Assembly: GCA_010015675.1 (NCBI GenBank)
Contig: ML976987.1
Location: forward strand, 197,666-233,968
From: Byssothecium circinans
Taxonomy: Eukaryota; Ascomycota; Dothideomycetes; Pleosporales; Massarinaceae
Direction: 5' to 3'
DNA length: 36,303 bases
In this document: positions 1 to 10,064 of the stretch, one piece after another
How positions within the stretch are numbered: position 1 is the stretch's first letter
Layout: each line of letters opens with the position of its first letter
Position numbers and translations under genes: made by a program
The notes under the pieces: generated by a model
Databases searched by the model: none
What the model saw: the letters and a program-made list of their open reading frames with translations, nothing else
Told to the model about the DNA's origin: nothing

Positions 1-1778
1 GTGCTCTCCTTAATAGGTTCGAGCAACTCAACAATCTTAGTAAGTATAGCCCAGTCGTCGCTCCCCATACGGTTCTGGAATATTATTCGGGTAACTGAGT
101 CCTCTAGTTTCTTGTTAAGTAGTCTTTTCTCCTTGGCAGCGACTAAATTACTGTATCGAAGCGCTTCTACGTCCAGAAACTCCTTAATAGAGTTGCGGAG
201 GCGTATAAATTATATAGCTTCGTTAAAAGTAGAGTTCCATCTCATAGCATTAGCCGGAATCAACGAATACAGTACTAGGGCACCCTGGGATTGAGGATTT
301 TCGTCCTTCCACACGCTCTCTTGCACCCGATTGAAGCGCTTAACTCGTCCTGGGCTCCTATTAATCCATAGGCTAATTAAATGGCACATGCCGACTAGCC
401 CCCTCTTTCTCCAGAGGGCAACCTTGCTCTTAAAGTCCTTTATATGAGCAACCTCCCTTTCAAAGACCTTAAAGTCCTTGCTGTACAGCGTAGCTTGTGC
501 AACTAGGTTAAGTATATGGCCAGAACAAGGGAGCCGTCGGTTGTTTAAACCAAGCTCAAGGCATAGGTCGTTAGCGGCTACGTCGTTCGAAGAGGTATTA
601 TCCAGTACAAAGTAGCCGACGTTCTTACTGAACTCGTAGTCCTTAATAACCTCAAGCGTACATGCCGCTATGTTCTTGCCACTATGGGTATCGTCCATCT
701 CCGGGAGGGCTAGAAGTATGGTTTGGCACCGAAGGTTCTCGTCTACAAAATGTGCTGTAATCCCGTTCAAAGCCTTCCTCCTACAGCTCGTCTAAAGGTC
801 AAATGATAGGTGAATTTTGCTGATAGCCCTGCTTATTACACTCCAGATCTCCTTCTTATAGGCTATGTACTCCTTCTGAATCCAGCGTGAAAGGGTGTTA
901 GCTGACGGGATAACCTCTTGATTAATAAATGGGAACATACGGGCTACGATCCGACGAAAGTGAACACTCTCAAGCTTGCGATAAGGGATATTGTCGTACA
1001 CTACCCACTGAAGGATGTCCCTTTAAAGTACCTCTGGCTTAAATATCTCTTGCATCCGAACGTAGACCTCACGTTGTCGGGGGTCAGTTCTATCCAGTAG
1101 GTCGAGGGTGGCCGCTTTTTCAAACGTAGGTACGGGATCGTTTAACGCCGCCATATAAACTGATGTATGTGACTTCCTAAAGTGGCCTAGTACTGCCCTG
1201 CTCCCTGTATTCACTTTATACAGGCAATTACTATAGCCTTTAACGTGGCACGAGCGACACAAGAACCAGAGGCCACTATCTTGCCCGACCGACCCTGATA
1301 ATGGAACCCCATAGCTCCACCACCAAGCAGTTATTCGGTGGGGGCGTGATAACTGACGGAGAGTCTCCATACGCTTTAAAGACCAGTCAACAAAGGAGTA
1401 GTCGTATAGGGCTTGAAAGGCGCCTATTGGTTCGGCATGTACGACCTCACTGTCCTCGTTGGTGACCTGAAACTCCGTAGGGCAAGGGACCTGCTCGCTC
1501 TCCAGCTCAGTAAGGGCCTCCTCAGCGTCATTATCCTTGTAAATCTTGAACGACGTAGATGGGACGGAAAACGACGACGAGGGCAACGTTGGGGGCACCA
1601 AAGAGGGCTGGCTGCTCAATAATTGGCCATCTGATGGAGGGGGGGGTGTATTTAGGGGGTGTTGCCCGCTTTGTAACCTCATTTTAATAGGAGACTTCTG
1701 AAAACGATACAAATACGTATATACTGATAGTTGAGGGCTATTACCATGATGAGTTGACGTTGGATTTTGATGCCTCAC
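1..1778 (-). pseudogene. hAT transposase with BED-type zinc finger, three in-frame stops, C-terminus off window
   Basis: One minus-strand frame runs from an ATG at 1778 to the window edge, broken only by stops at 1023-1025 (TAA), 792-794 (TAG) and 210-212 (TAA). The N-terminal third is Pro/Ser-rich. A BED-like finger follows (Cys174, Cys177, His199, His204 counted from 1778). After it come the hAT landmarks HLSFDL-stop-TS, where the family has a Trp, then GITAHFVDE, LDNTSSNDVAAN, RRLPCSGHILNL and RWNST. Beyond the third stop the frame continues through a DDW motif to base 1. The C-terminal dimerisation domain lies left of the window. Each stop is one transition away from a sense codon (TGG to TAG; CAA to TAA twice), as RIP would produce. 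The product cannot be made at full length; transposition would have to be supplied in trans. Confidence 0.88.
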
Positions 1779-1865
1779 TGTAATCCCTGACCATCTGAAA
1801 CTATACGAAACTATAGTAAAACACCTAACTAGCCAATCAGACGACGTTCACCGTGTTTCATATGG

Positions 1866-1926
1866 CCCATGGGCTGGCCCGGGCCGTATGGGCTGGATGG
1901 GCTGGATGGGCTAAGTGGGCTGGCCC
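1866..1926. repeat. GGGCT-rich subterminal repeats of the hAT element
   Basis: ATGGGCTGG occurs twice in tandem (1888-1905), followed by the variant ATGGGCTAAG, and is flanked on both sides by GGGCTGGCCC. Repeated GGGC/GCCC words next to the end of a hAT element are typical transposase-binding subterminal sites. The functional reading is inference. Confidence 0.5.
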
Positions 1927-1943
1927 ACACATGAAGTACACTG

Positions 1944-2636
1944 CACGCATGAAGACCCTATTCGCCCCGGTCGTCCCAGAGAACACTTCAAAACACTCTA
2001 TCGTCATCTACGTATGATTTCAGAGAAGTTTCACTCGAGAAGGATGTTGTCTATCGTCGGAATGAATTGTTATGCAGCCATATGTGAGTATGCGCCGGAC
2101 TTTTTCGGCTTTGGACTCCCGAACCAAACGGCACGCCACTACGTGCGCCGCGTGCGCGTCGATTTATTGAATGAGGCTTTGAGCGAGTTGGAGAAATTGA
2201 TTGATTGAGTGATCGAGCAGAAACTACCTGAGAGGACTATATATATGCAGCCCCGGGGCCTGTGGTGAGTCACGTGATGCCGCTCACGTGATTGATCAGG
2301 CCCATGAATACCGTCCTTCAACACGATTTTCATGCCTTCGATCTATCTTGGGCTTGGAAGACCTTTCAGCGGCTTGCTCGTGAAGAAATTGGGTTTAAAC
2401 GCCTGGCTGATATTGCGATTTACCTCCGTGTGGAGCGGTCCATTACCAGTCTCCCTGATCATGATTCATCTTCAACTATCTTGGGAAAGCTAGAGCGTGA
2501 GGATAAAGGAGAGGAACACTTTTCCTGTGATGGCAGAATCAAAGCTGAGGGTTCCAAGAGACCTCTCAATCCACATTTCCTGAAAGCGTGGGCAAAATTT
2601 TGTGGAAAGAGACCTCAGTATTGGAGCGTGATCTAG
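1944..2636 (+). pseudogene. FL1: degenerate FL-family copy, N-terminal half cut off by the hAT element
   Basis: Homology starts immediately right of the hAT end with PIRPGRPREHFKTLYRHLRM, matching the segment just before and including the family YHHLRMTPE motif. The F-box-like part is absent and would lie left of the transposon. At about 2025-2045 the frame shifts: the next frame reads SLEKDVVYRRNE, the counterpart of SLAREVFYSTNT. The frame returns for HYVRRVRVDL (about 2135-2166). The second half resumes at about 2340 with WKTFQRLAREEIGFKRLADI and ends with FSCDGRI (about 2520-2540). Between the halves there are about 130 extra bases (about 2200-2330) with two TCACGTGA palindromes. Frameshifts and the insertion make this a relic. 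Confidence 0.65.
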
Positions 2637-3151
2637 AGCAATTAGAAATCAGTTGAAATGTCAAAAGACAGAGGCTGATGAGCACAGGAAAGCACCGATC
2701 AAGAGGTCCATGTTTTGAGTAATGATAGCATGTCGTGCGACTGACTATGGAGTTTGGAAAATGGACATCAGTAGAATCGAACTCAAAGCAATGCCTTTAT
2801 CGTGTTTTGTCATTATCTCTAGAATCGAGTGAGGCTACTAGATGGAGCACATGATAGAATTGGAAGGTGTATTGGGTTTATAGTTTGAGGGGAACAAAAA
2901 TATTTACGATGTCAAATCTGGTCGGGAGCATCATCACTGGGAAATCTTACAACGTCATAGCGCGTGATTGATGGTCAGTGCGTCTCGCCGCAATAGATTT
3001 AGGCCTCACTCTCCCCCCACGTTGTCCAATACACTTATTTCCCCGACTTCGCCAACCCTCAAGCCGACAACTGCGAAGGTGAACAACAACAGTGTCTGCA
3101 ACCACGCAACCCACCAACAACCATTCGACCGTCTTCGAAGCGAACGCAAAC
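2637..3151. other. Intergenic, no gene seen
   Basis: Both strands are closed by stops every few dozen codons and no family motif was recognised. The right end contains the 5' flank of FL2. An upstream in-frame extension of FL2 to 3092 begins with GTG, so it is unlikely to be used. Confidence 0.5.
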
Positions 3152-4069
3152 ATGAATACCTCTAATACACCCCAAACTGAGAAGCTAGGCACCTCGGAAG
3201 AGACACCCCTCAAGCTTACTACACCGTACTTCCTCAGCGCGCGTACGGCCATCTGGATCGTCTCCCCTAACCCAGTCAAGGTTCATGGACCTGATGGAAC
3301 GGCCATAACTACCTTCAAGTGCAAGCATCCAGCGGAGATCTCTTTCCAGACGAATGTCCACATGATGCCGTCACTCGGACCGGCATTTTCGGCGGGTTGG
3401 AAAAAGATACCGGATGAACTCAAGACGCAAATCCTTGGCTTCAATCTCACCGAGACCGAGCCAATCTCTAGCGCAGACACCTCCAGCCTCCTTGGCCTCT
3501 ACCATCACCTTCGCATGACTCCCGAGATCGCCTCTCTTTCCAGAGAAGTCTTCTACACTACCAATACTTTCAGCATGCGCCCCGAAGCCATCGAGCCTCC
3601 CGAAATCATCTTCCTTGGATATGCCCCAAGACCGCGCCTAGGATATACCGTCAGGTTCCCAAAGCCAGGTGTCAATGGGTGTATACGGCGTATCAAGATC
3701 GAATTAGGGACTGCAAACTTTAGAGTTACATAGAAGTTTGTCAAACGGTTAGCACACGGAACATTAGGATTTAGTCATCTTCAGCATGTAGAAATCACAC
3801 TGCTTGAGTGGACCTCTTGGAATATAGACTACCAAAACTACGGGAAAGTGAGCTTCACGTGCAAAGGAAAGATGCATGTCATGAGTCACATATTTAAAAG
3901 TGGTCCAGAAGGCAAATGGGATAAATTGATCCAAGACCACGTCACCTTCGAGGCGGAGCCTGAGGATGCAGACGAGGCTCAAGGAAGCAACACGCAGACA
4001 GGTATGGTCGAGGACGTGGAGGATGTGATTAATGCCCCACGGGAGAAACCTTCAATTTTCGAGGGGTGA
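3152..4069 (+). pseudogene. FL2: FL-family protein (F-box-like), interrupted by one TAG at the conserved Trp
   Basis: From the ATG at 3152 one frame of 305 sense or stop codons runs to 4069 with no intron and a single internal TAG at 3731-3733. In order: a KLGTS stretch at the start, IWIVSPNPVKV, the F-box-like GWKKIPDELKTQIL, HHLRMTPEIASLSREVFY, CIRRIKIEL, the stop, then KFVKRLAHGTLGFSHLQHVE and FTCKGKM, ending with an acidic tail. In sibling copies the residue at the stop is the invariant Trp of W-x-x-L-x-x-LA-x-G, so TGG became TAG by one G-to-A change. Total length equals intact siblings (304-314). A truncated product of about 193 residues would keep the F-box-like and YLRMTPE parts. Either a very recent pseudogene or a sequence error. 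Confidence 0.82.
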
Positions 4070-7004
4070 AAGGGCTGGCGCTGGTGCTGAGGTGATGCGA
4101 CTATTTGAATGGCTTTGAGGCTATGAGCTAGATTACGGTTGTGACGATGGCTACTTGGCTATTTGAAGCAAAGGAGCGCCTGTTTGGCGATTAGGTCACA
4201 ACTGTCGTCTTCAATGGCGTTATAATGCTACACGTTAGGAGAATAAATAAACTACTCATGGCGAACTTCCTCATTCTCTAGGCGACTAGGCCGCCTATAT
4301 TTTCCTGTAATCAGCGGGGAGCCTTAATCCAGAACATCCTCTTTCCCAATCAAGGCTTAATTTATTTACCTTCTGTTAGGCATACAATCGTTAAGGTACT
4401 GGCGTAGTACACGATCTCTCTTATTCGCTCACCAGCGCAGGGGGATAGTGTTTAGCGTCCTCATTATGAGATTGCCAATATGAAGCAGAAGGCATTGATC
4501 TTTCCTCCCATACTTAATACCTAGGGAATCCACTTGCCCGAAACTGGCTAGGAATTCCCTCATCTTTATGAGAAAGGGGGCGGCCGTCATGAATAGGATA
4601 CATAAAAGGATTGACTCCATAGCAGTACCCCGTACTGACGAAGTAATGATGTTTCCATTATCTAAGTAGAAGAGGACTGTTGCGAGATTGCGCGTGATTA
4701 CTGAGGTCAATAATGCAAAGTTGGCCGTTATCAAGGCTGAGATCTAGTATTAGCTGACGACCAATTTGGCTTTGACCTAATGACGCGTTTGTGGTCACCC
4801 GCCGCATCGGATCGCTGCCGAGCCCGTCATCTGCCTACCCAAGTGCAAACGCTCAAGCCCATGTGCTTCATATTGGGACCGTTTGTCATTGATGGGCGGT
4901 GTGGATTCGCTGCCCTTGACAGTAACAACGTGAAAGGTCACGCACATTTGTTTGAGAAAGAAGGTGGTAGGACCAGGCTCGTCGTTTGACAACCTGCACT
5001 GTGGACGATCCCATTCTATCATTTAGACTATTAAGTATAAGGATCAATTTTCCTAGCTAATGTATTAAGAGGAGCCGTAAGGAGATCTCTTTAACTGCAC
5101 GAGCTATTTTGTGAGCACAGGAGACCGATTGGACGGAATGTGACTTCAGAAGAAAAAGGCATGATCTCCAACAGCCCACGTCGATTTGAGATTCCCTATC
5201 GTGGATTTTTCATGCGCAATCACCCATCGAATTACCCCATAACAACTCGTACAATCGATTGGGTAGGTAGTCACCTAATAGCAAACACACATTATATATA
5301 CAACGCTTGCATTTTATTCTCTTATCTGCCGTGGCCTCTTTCACACAGGTCATTCACAGACCGGATCTCACCACAACATGGAAACTACTCTCTATACTCA
5401 GTCCCAACAACCTCGGGGGTGGCACACAACTCCCGAGCCCGGCTCCTCCAAGGAGAACCCCATTTACCTTCATCGGAATCTTTGCGTCCCGCAAGACAGG
5501 ATTCTCTGGGTCAAGTGCAACGCAGCTATTCAAGTAGTAAGCGGTGAACGCCGGGCAAATAGGTGAAGTGAACAGAAATTTCTCACCGATGGGCATGTTG
5601 TGGATGTCGAGATATTGGAATGCACCTCGTGAAGGTTTATCAGATTCACAAGTAAGCTACACGTCAATTAGGAATAGAGGTATTGAATTCATGTAAGCTA
5701 TTTATTCTTCAGATCCAGATCGATTAATCTCTGCACATTGACCGCTCCATTTCGTATCTCCCACTCCACATTTGCAATCTCACACTGTATTTCGAACCCC
5801 GAGCAGCATCCACGCATCGCTTTCCAAGATGAAATCTTTTCTGAGCTCCAGCAGCGAAGCTCGGGGCCGTGAGTTCTTGATTTTTCGGCACCAGGTACAT
5901 ACGTTCGGCTACCATGTTTGTAACCAATAAACTGACTGGATTGGCAGCGTAACGCCTTCCGTGTAAGGCTTCGAATTCTCCGAGAAAGCCTGCAAGTCGC
6001 AAAGTCGCAAAAGCGGGACTCAAGCCACCTTCAACAAAGCTTCGATTATTGCCAGTCTGGCTTCGCATTGCTGGATGTCACGCTGAACATGATCAGCCGT
6101 GAATCAAAACAGGGCAAAGGAAAACATGACATCCGGCCATCGCGTTCGACATGGAGAAAAAAGAAGCTAGGGCTGAAGATACAGTGTGCTATGGTGCATA
6201 TGCACCTTGATATACTTTCAGACGAATGTTGCTCGTTCTTTGGGAGTGAGTGCTCGAGCTACGAGCCATGCGGGACGATAGCTACCACGCATGATTAAGG
6301 ACGCGTGGTAGGATTATGGTCGAGTAACAAATCGGAACTGCTCCCTGTTACGGTGCGAGGCAGTTGGAGTGAGATTGACCCGACCGGGACAAAGATCGGA
6401 CGGCCGCATACAGAAGAGTGAGGAACACAGCAAGCCTTAGTATATAGAATCTTTCATTTGCAACTTGAAGAGATCAGACGTTCGCCTACTCAGAATCTGT
6501 AAGGTTTTACCTCTCTTCGAGTATTAAGCTCAGCCTATTGTCATGCTTCCTCTGGCCCTTGCTTATTGACATGATCTCCAGACGTGAAGATCATAATACT
6601 ATGCAAAGGCAAATATATCGTGAACGATCATACCAACCTGTTAACAGTCAGTTCACTGCTTAGAACGCAAGCCTAGAGGAATCCCGTCGACAATTTCCGA
6701 GAAATGCGTCAAGATGCAAACGATGATAATACATATCAATGTGAAACCCCGGAATCAAAAATGCGCATAAAAAAACTTCAAATACAGCACTTGAGCCACA
6801 CTTGTACAGATATCCCCCATACTTGGCGCAATACAAACAGATTGAAATCCCACTGTTACATGATCGATTCACCCGTCCCAGGCTCATAAGGTATGGGTAG
6901 AGTGCTTTCTTCCATCCCATTGAATCAAAAACTTCCCGTCTTTGAACATACTATACATCCTAGAGCTTGCGAAGAGCCGCCTTTCTGATTGATTCCTCTT
7001 CCTC
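4070..7004. other. Long gap between FL copies; no confidently recognised gene
   Basis: Nearly 3 kb without a family motif. Several open stretches of 60-135 codons overlap each other in different frames (for example 5140-5547 on plus, 5724-6068 on minus, 6068-6298 on plus). None shows a domain I know, and none stands out from its competitors in composition. A minus-strand stretch near 5712-5800 reads EIQCEIANVEWEIRNGAVNV, which looks protein-like but has no clear start. A possible relic at 4429-4734 is listed separately. Confidence 0.4.
4429..4734 (-). pseudogene. Unidentified open stretch, possibly a transposon or gene relic
   Basis: A 101-codon minus-strand stretch begins ITANFALLTSVITRNLATVL and contains several hydrophobic segments. 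The surrounding 4250-4750 is more AT-rich than its neighbours and reading continues, with stops, to about 4300 on the same strand. I do not recognise the family. The composition and stops suggest an old mobile-element fragment, but chance openness is possible. Confidence 0.2.
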
Positions 7005-7962
7005 CTAATCCGGATTGACGCATACCGCTGTGGGTGACTGGCCGTCAAAGGTAATTTTTGCGTTAAGCTGGCCGACCAAATTCATGTAATCGTAGTGCCG
7101 TTCACTCAACCGATGGGTGACAGATTCCGCTATAATGAAATAAATGCGGCCTTTGCACGAAAAGGAGATATCGGGTAGCTCCACACGCCAAGCGTGAAAT
7201 GCTGCCGGCCATAGATGATTACTAAAATGTTCCCCATTTCCAGAGAGTGGCTCATGAATTTTTATCTGAGCGTACTGCAAGTTTGGAAATCCATACTGTC
7301 CGGTAGATAGGCGATGTAACCTTTCCAAGTGTATTACACCTAGCGGTACTGTCACATGGACAACTCGGATGAACTTATTAACCATAGCGTTGGGATAGGC
7401 GAAGAATTCGCGATAATCATTGCTCTCACCGATACTTCTCCAAACAGATGTCAGAACGAAGACGTTCTTCTTATGGAAAAAATCTCCCGACATAGTGCTG
7501 CAATTTCTGGAGGCATGCGAAGACATTTATCATAAATGTCTGAGCAAGTGTGATATCTGAACAGAGGTCGATGTCGGCGTAGGTCACCATGAACGCAGTC
7601 GTGGATCGGGACAATGTATGAAAGGATACTAAAGCATTACTCAAGATGTTAGCGGAGATTGTAAATCAAAACTCTGACCTCCAAAGCTCACTTCATATTA
7701 GGGAATAGTAGTTTTACGTACATGATTTTAACCTCATCAGGTATCCCACCCCAGCCACTGACAAATTGTTCTCCAAGTGGTTGTAGCGGTATGAGCGCGA
7801 CGGGCTTATCTGAAGTGATGAGAGTTTCTGCCTCAGTGTCCGTGGTGGCATTCACGTAGGTAGAGAATAACCTATCGACATTGATGATGTAGGGGGCCTG
7901 GCATCGAATGCCTTGATATCATGATCAGCGGAGTTCGTGCGAGGAGCTTCGATGAACGTCAT
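7005..7962 (-). pseudogene. FL3: FL-family copy, frameshifted in a run of T
   Basis: A spliced model joins 7962-7872, 7809-7722 and 7556-7005. The second intron (7557-7721, GTACGT to TTCAG, phase 2) sits at the position shared by five family members. Exon 2 carries the F-box-like motif as FVSGWGGIPDEVKI. Exon 3 reads LRMPPEIAALCREIF, then the frame shifts by one base at a six-T run (about 7485-7492) and resumes as HKKNVFVL. A seventh T would restore continuity. After that come FIRVVHVTV, LHRLSTGQYGFPNLQYAQI and ISFSCKGRIYF, with a normal end. The first intron (7810-7871, GTTATT donor) is weakly supported. Counting the missing base, the protein would be about 243 residues. The gap is either a real 1-base deletion or a homopolymer sequencing error. 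Confidence 0.7.
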
Positions 7963-7989
7963 AGCTTATAATGACTTCATATATCGCCG

Positions 7990-8226
7990 CCAGATACTTG
8001 GCTAAAACAATTTTACTTAACGGGCTACGTACGAATCGCCACTAGAGGCTTTGACCCCATGGGTGAGCTCAATGTGACGGTGGTAGACTCGGTTTTTGAG
8101 GAAAGTGGTGACGAATGTTATGGATTCATACATATGGGTGGGGAGACTGGTAGTATTTCATCAGAACTTCGTCTAAAGGGAGACAATCTTAAGGCTGCGA
8201 AACTGATGATTGGTGAAGTTGAGTGA
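7990..8226 (+). pseudogene. FL4: possible C-terminal fragment of an FL-family copy
   Basis: A plus-strand frame open from about 7991 reads RIATRGFDPMGELNVTVVDS. This fits the family pattern LA-x-G-x-x-GF-x-x-L-x-x-V-x-V in spacing. It continues open to TGA at 8224-8226; from its only well-placed ATG (8059) it encodes 55 residues. No F-box-like or YLRMTPE motif is visible upstream, and the expected FSC-x-G motif is not clear. It may be a stranded 3' fragment lying head to head with FL3, or a chance resemblance. Confidence 0.28.
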
Positions 8227-8748
8227 AAAGCGATGGACGATTGACTGGCACCCGTGTCGCGGAAGCACAGCGTGTGAATGCTTGTAGGCAACAAAGGTCT
8301 GAGGAAAGGCTTATTTTATGGGCTCTAAGGAAAGCAATCACACAATTCCTCTCATCCATGTGTGGACCAAGTGATAGATCACCTGCTGTTTGTTTCCTAA
8401 CATGACTTGCCATGTGCACGAGAACGAAACTTCTAGGTCTCCTGGCTAGATCACATCGATTCCTCTACCGATTGCTGCTTTTGAACCAAATTGCGGCATT
8501 TACTGTTCTCGGTCGTGACTGTGAAGGGTTTAAGCTATGCTTTATTGGGACTAGCGCTTCAGTTGTTGTCGAACACTCAAAACAAACTGCACGCCCTTCA
8601 CCACACGAGCAACGATTTTACGACGCATCACGGAAACCCATCGGTAAAGATCTACAAACTAACGTTGAAATAGGTGAATGCTACTTTTCATCCCTCTGCC
8701 AAAACCTGACCCGACGCAAAATGGCAAACACGAAAATCGAGACCGACC

Positions 8749-9660
8749 ATGTGGCACACGGCGAGCCTGACGCGCAGGGCGATTAACGAGAAAGGCGATG
8801 GAGATGTATCGCAGCACTACGCGACTGGCAAAAAGAATGAAGGAGAGCAAGATGAGGTTTGCCTCGGCCCAGCCTTCGCAAAAGGCTGGCGGTCGATCCC
8901 TGACGAATTGAAGGTGGAGATTTTGAAGTACAACCTTGTCAAGCCAGAGACGTCCGAAAACCCGCACTCAAATATGGTCACGATCACCGACTTCAAGAAC
9001 AAGGATGCGTGGATCAAGCACAGCATTAACCTCCTAGCCTCGTCCAAAGAGATCGCTGCAATGGCTGAAGAGATATTCTACAGTCAAAACATCTTCTTCA
9101 TAACTCGCTTCTGCCGCAAGCGAGATGGCCACAACGTTCCGGCAAACGCCTTGTTTTATCCTCCGCGCACCAAAAGCCATCTTGTTCGCAACCTCCATGT
9201 CGACGTCCGTGTTAATGTTCAGAACTGGGAATTCTTGCTCAAGCTCGCCGCGGGGAAGTTCGGATTCGGAAAGCTTAGGAGACTCACAGTCAGCCTGGAT
9301 GCTCGAGCATCCTCCTTGAATAAGAGTGTTTCGGAGCTAAACCGCATTGCGGAGGAACTACGGCGCAATGTCATTACTTTCAAAGTTGCCGAGCTAAAGG
9401 TCATTGTTTTCGGTCTCTATCGTTCCCATTACCCTCTGAGCGTTTCGAATGTCCCACTACACAAAGCCAAGCTTGAGATTGTTCGGAAAATAGCCATGGA
9501 AGCTGTACGGATGTGCTTAATAACACGTGGCGAGGGTCAAATACAAGAGCTGGCTGTGGAGGTAGGTGAATCCCCTCGGAGATTGTTCGATTGCCACTTA
9601 ACGGGATTGACGAGGGATGTCTTGTGGAACTGTATTCAGATAGTCACTCGGTGCTGGTAA
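8749..9660 (+). CDS. FL5: FL-family F-box-like protein, single exon
   Basis: A 303-residue frame without introns. It has LGPAFAKGWRSIPDELKVEI (F-box-like, about residues 39-58), then SSKEIAAMAEEIFYSQNIFF in place of YLRMTPE, PPRTKSHLVRNLHVDV, and NWEFLLKLAAGKFGFGKLRR. It differs from siblings after that: the C-terminal 100 residues (AELKVIVFGLYRS onward) are longer and lack a clear FSC-x-G motif, so it belongs to a separate branch. The start is uncertain. The ATG at 8749 gives this frame, but an ATG at 8721 opens another frame (MANTKIETDHVAHGEPDAQGD, then stop) that would join smoothly if one T near 8782-8784 were absent. Everything from the F-box-like motif on is intact. Confidence 0.72.
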   Translation: MWHTASLTRRAINEKGDGDVSQHYATGKKNEGEQDEVCLGPAFAKGWRSIPDELKVEILKYNLVKPETSENPHSNMVTITDFKNKDAWIKHSINLLASSKEIAAMAEEIFYSQNIFFITRFCRKRDGHNVPANALFYPPRTKSHLVRNLHVDVRVNVQNWEFLLKLAAGKFGFGKLRRLTVSLDARASSLNKSVSELNRIAEELRRNVITFKVAELKVIVFGLYRSHYPLSVSNVPLHKAKLEIVRKIAMEAVRMCLITRGEGQIQELAVEVGESPRRLFDCHLTGLTRDVLWNCIQIVTRCW

Positions 9661-10064
9661 GAGCAAGTGAAGTGTGGAAGTACGGTCATGGGAAATACCC
9701 ATGAACTTGTGGGCCGTTGAACTCGAAGGATGTCTTGTTCCCCATTTCATCAGTACACAATCTCACCAGTAAAGCTCCTCCCAGTGGCGAGATTATGCGA
9801 AAGGGACAGAATAGAGATTTCGGCAAAAAGTCGTCAAAAGTAGAAGACATGCGTAATTTATTGCCCATTCCTGGGTTCTTACATTATCTTAGGGTCTAAA
9901 TTAAGTATCAGCTAATCAGCCGCACACTTTAAGTGGGGCGGTGAGGCTGTGTCGTCGTGCACTGCCTCCCGTCATTTCAGGCACTATAGTACTATATAGT
10001 TTAGGCCTGCTCAATACATGTTACACTTCTCACCCATCTAATCAAGAATAGACGATAGTGCGTG
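9661..10064. other. Intergenic between FL5 and the phosphatase gene
   Basis: No family motif and no convincing frame; a 60-codon open stretch at 9717-9899 on plus is probably chance. The right part is the presumed promoter and 5' leader of the phosphatase gene. ACTATAGTACTATATAG near 9983-10000 is TA-rich, but I cannot assign it. Confidence 0.4.

Larger units (their letters stand above)
1..1943 (-). mobile_element. hAT-family DNA transposon, right-hand end (element leaves the window at base 1)
   Basis: The element carries a minus-strand hAT transposase and, outside it, a GGGCT-rich stretch (about 1866-1926) of the sort seen in hAT subterminal regions. Read on the minus strand, the sequence from 1943 starts CAGTGTACTTC, and hAT ends commonly begin with CAG. 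The FL-family homology of the neighbour FL1 starts directly after this point, which supports 1943 as the terminus. hAT elements make 8-bp target duplications, so bases 1944-1951 (CACGCATG) should recur at the unseen left end. The terminus is inference; the hAT identity is secure. Confidence 0.7.

Noticed and set aside
1..294. Plus-strand open frame of 97 codons at the left edge
   Set aside because: It is antisense to the hAT transposase, whose frame continues there with recognisable sequence.
1413..1622. Plus-strand frame inside the transposase N-terminus
   Set aside because: Shadow of the minus-strand Pro/Ser-rich region; no motif.
8412..8786. Plus-strand frame of 124 codons upstream of FL5 as a separate gene
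   Set aside because: Only its last 22 codons look related to FL5; the rest has no motif and probably is leader sequence.
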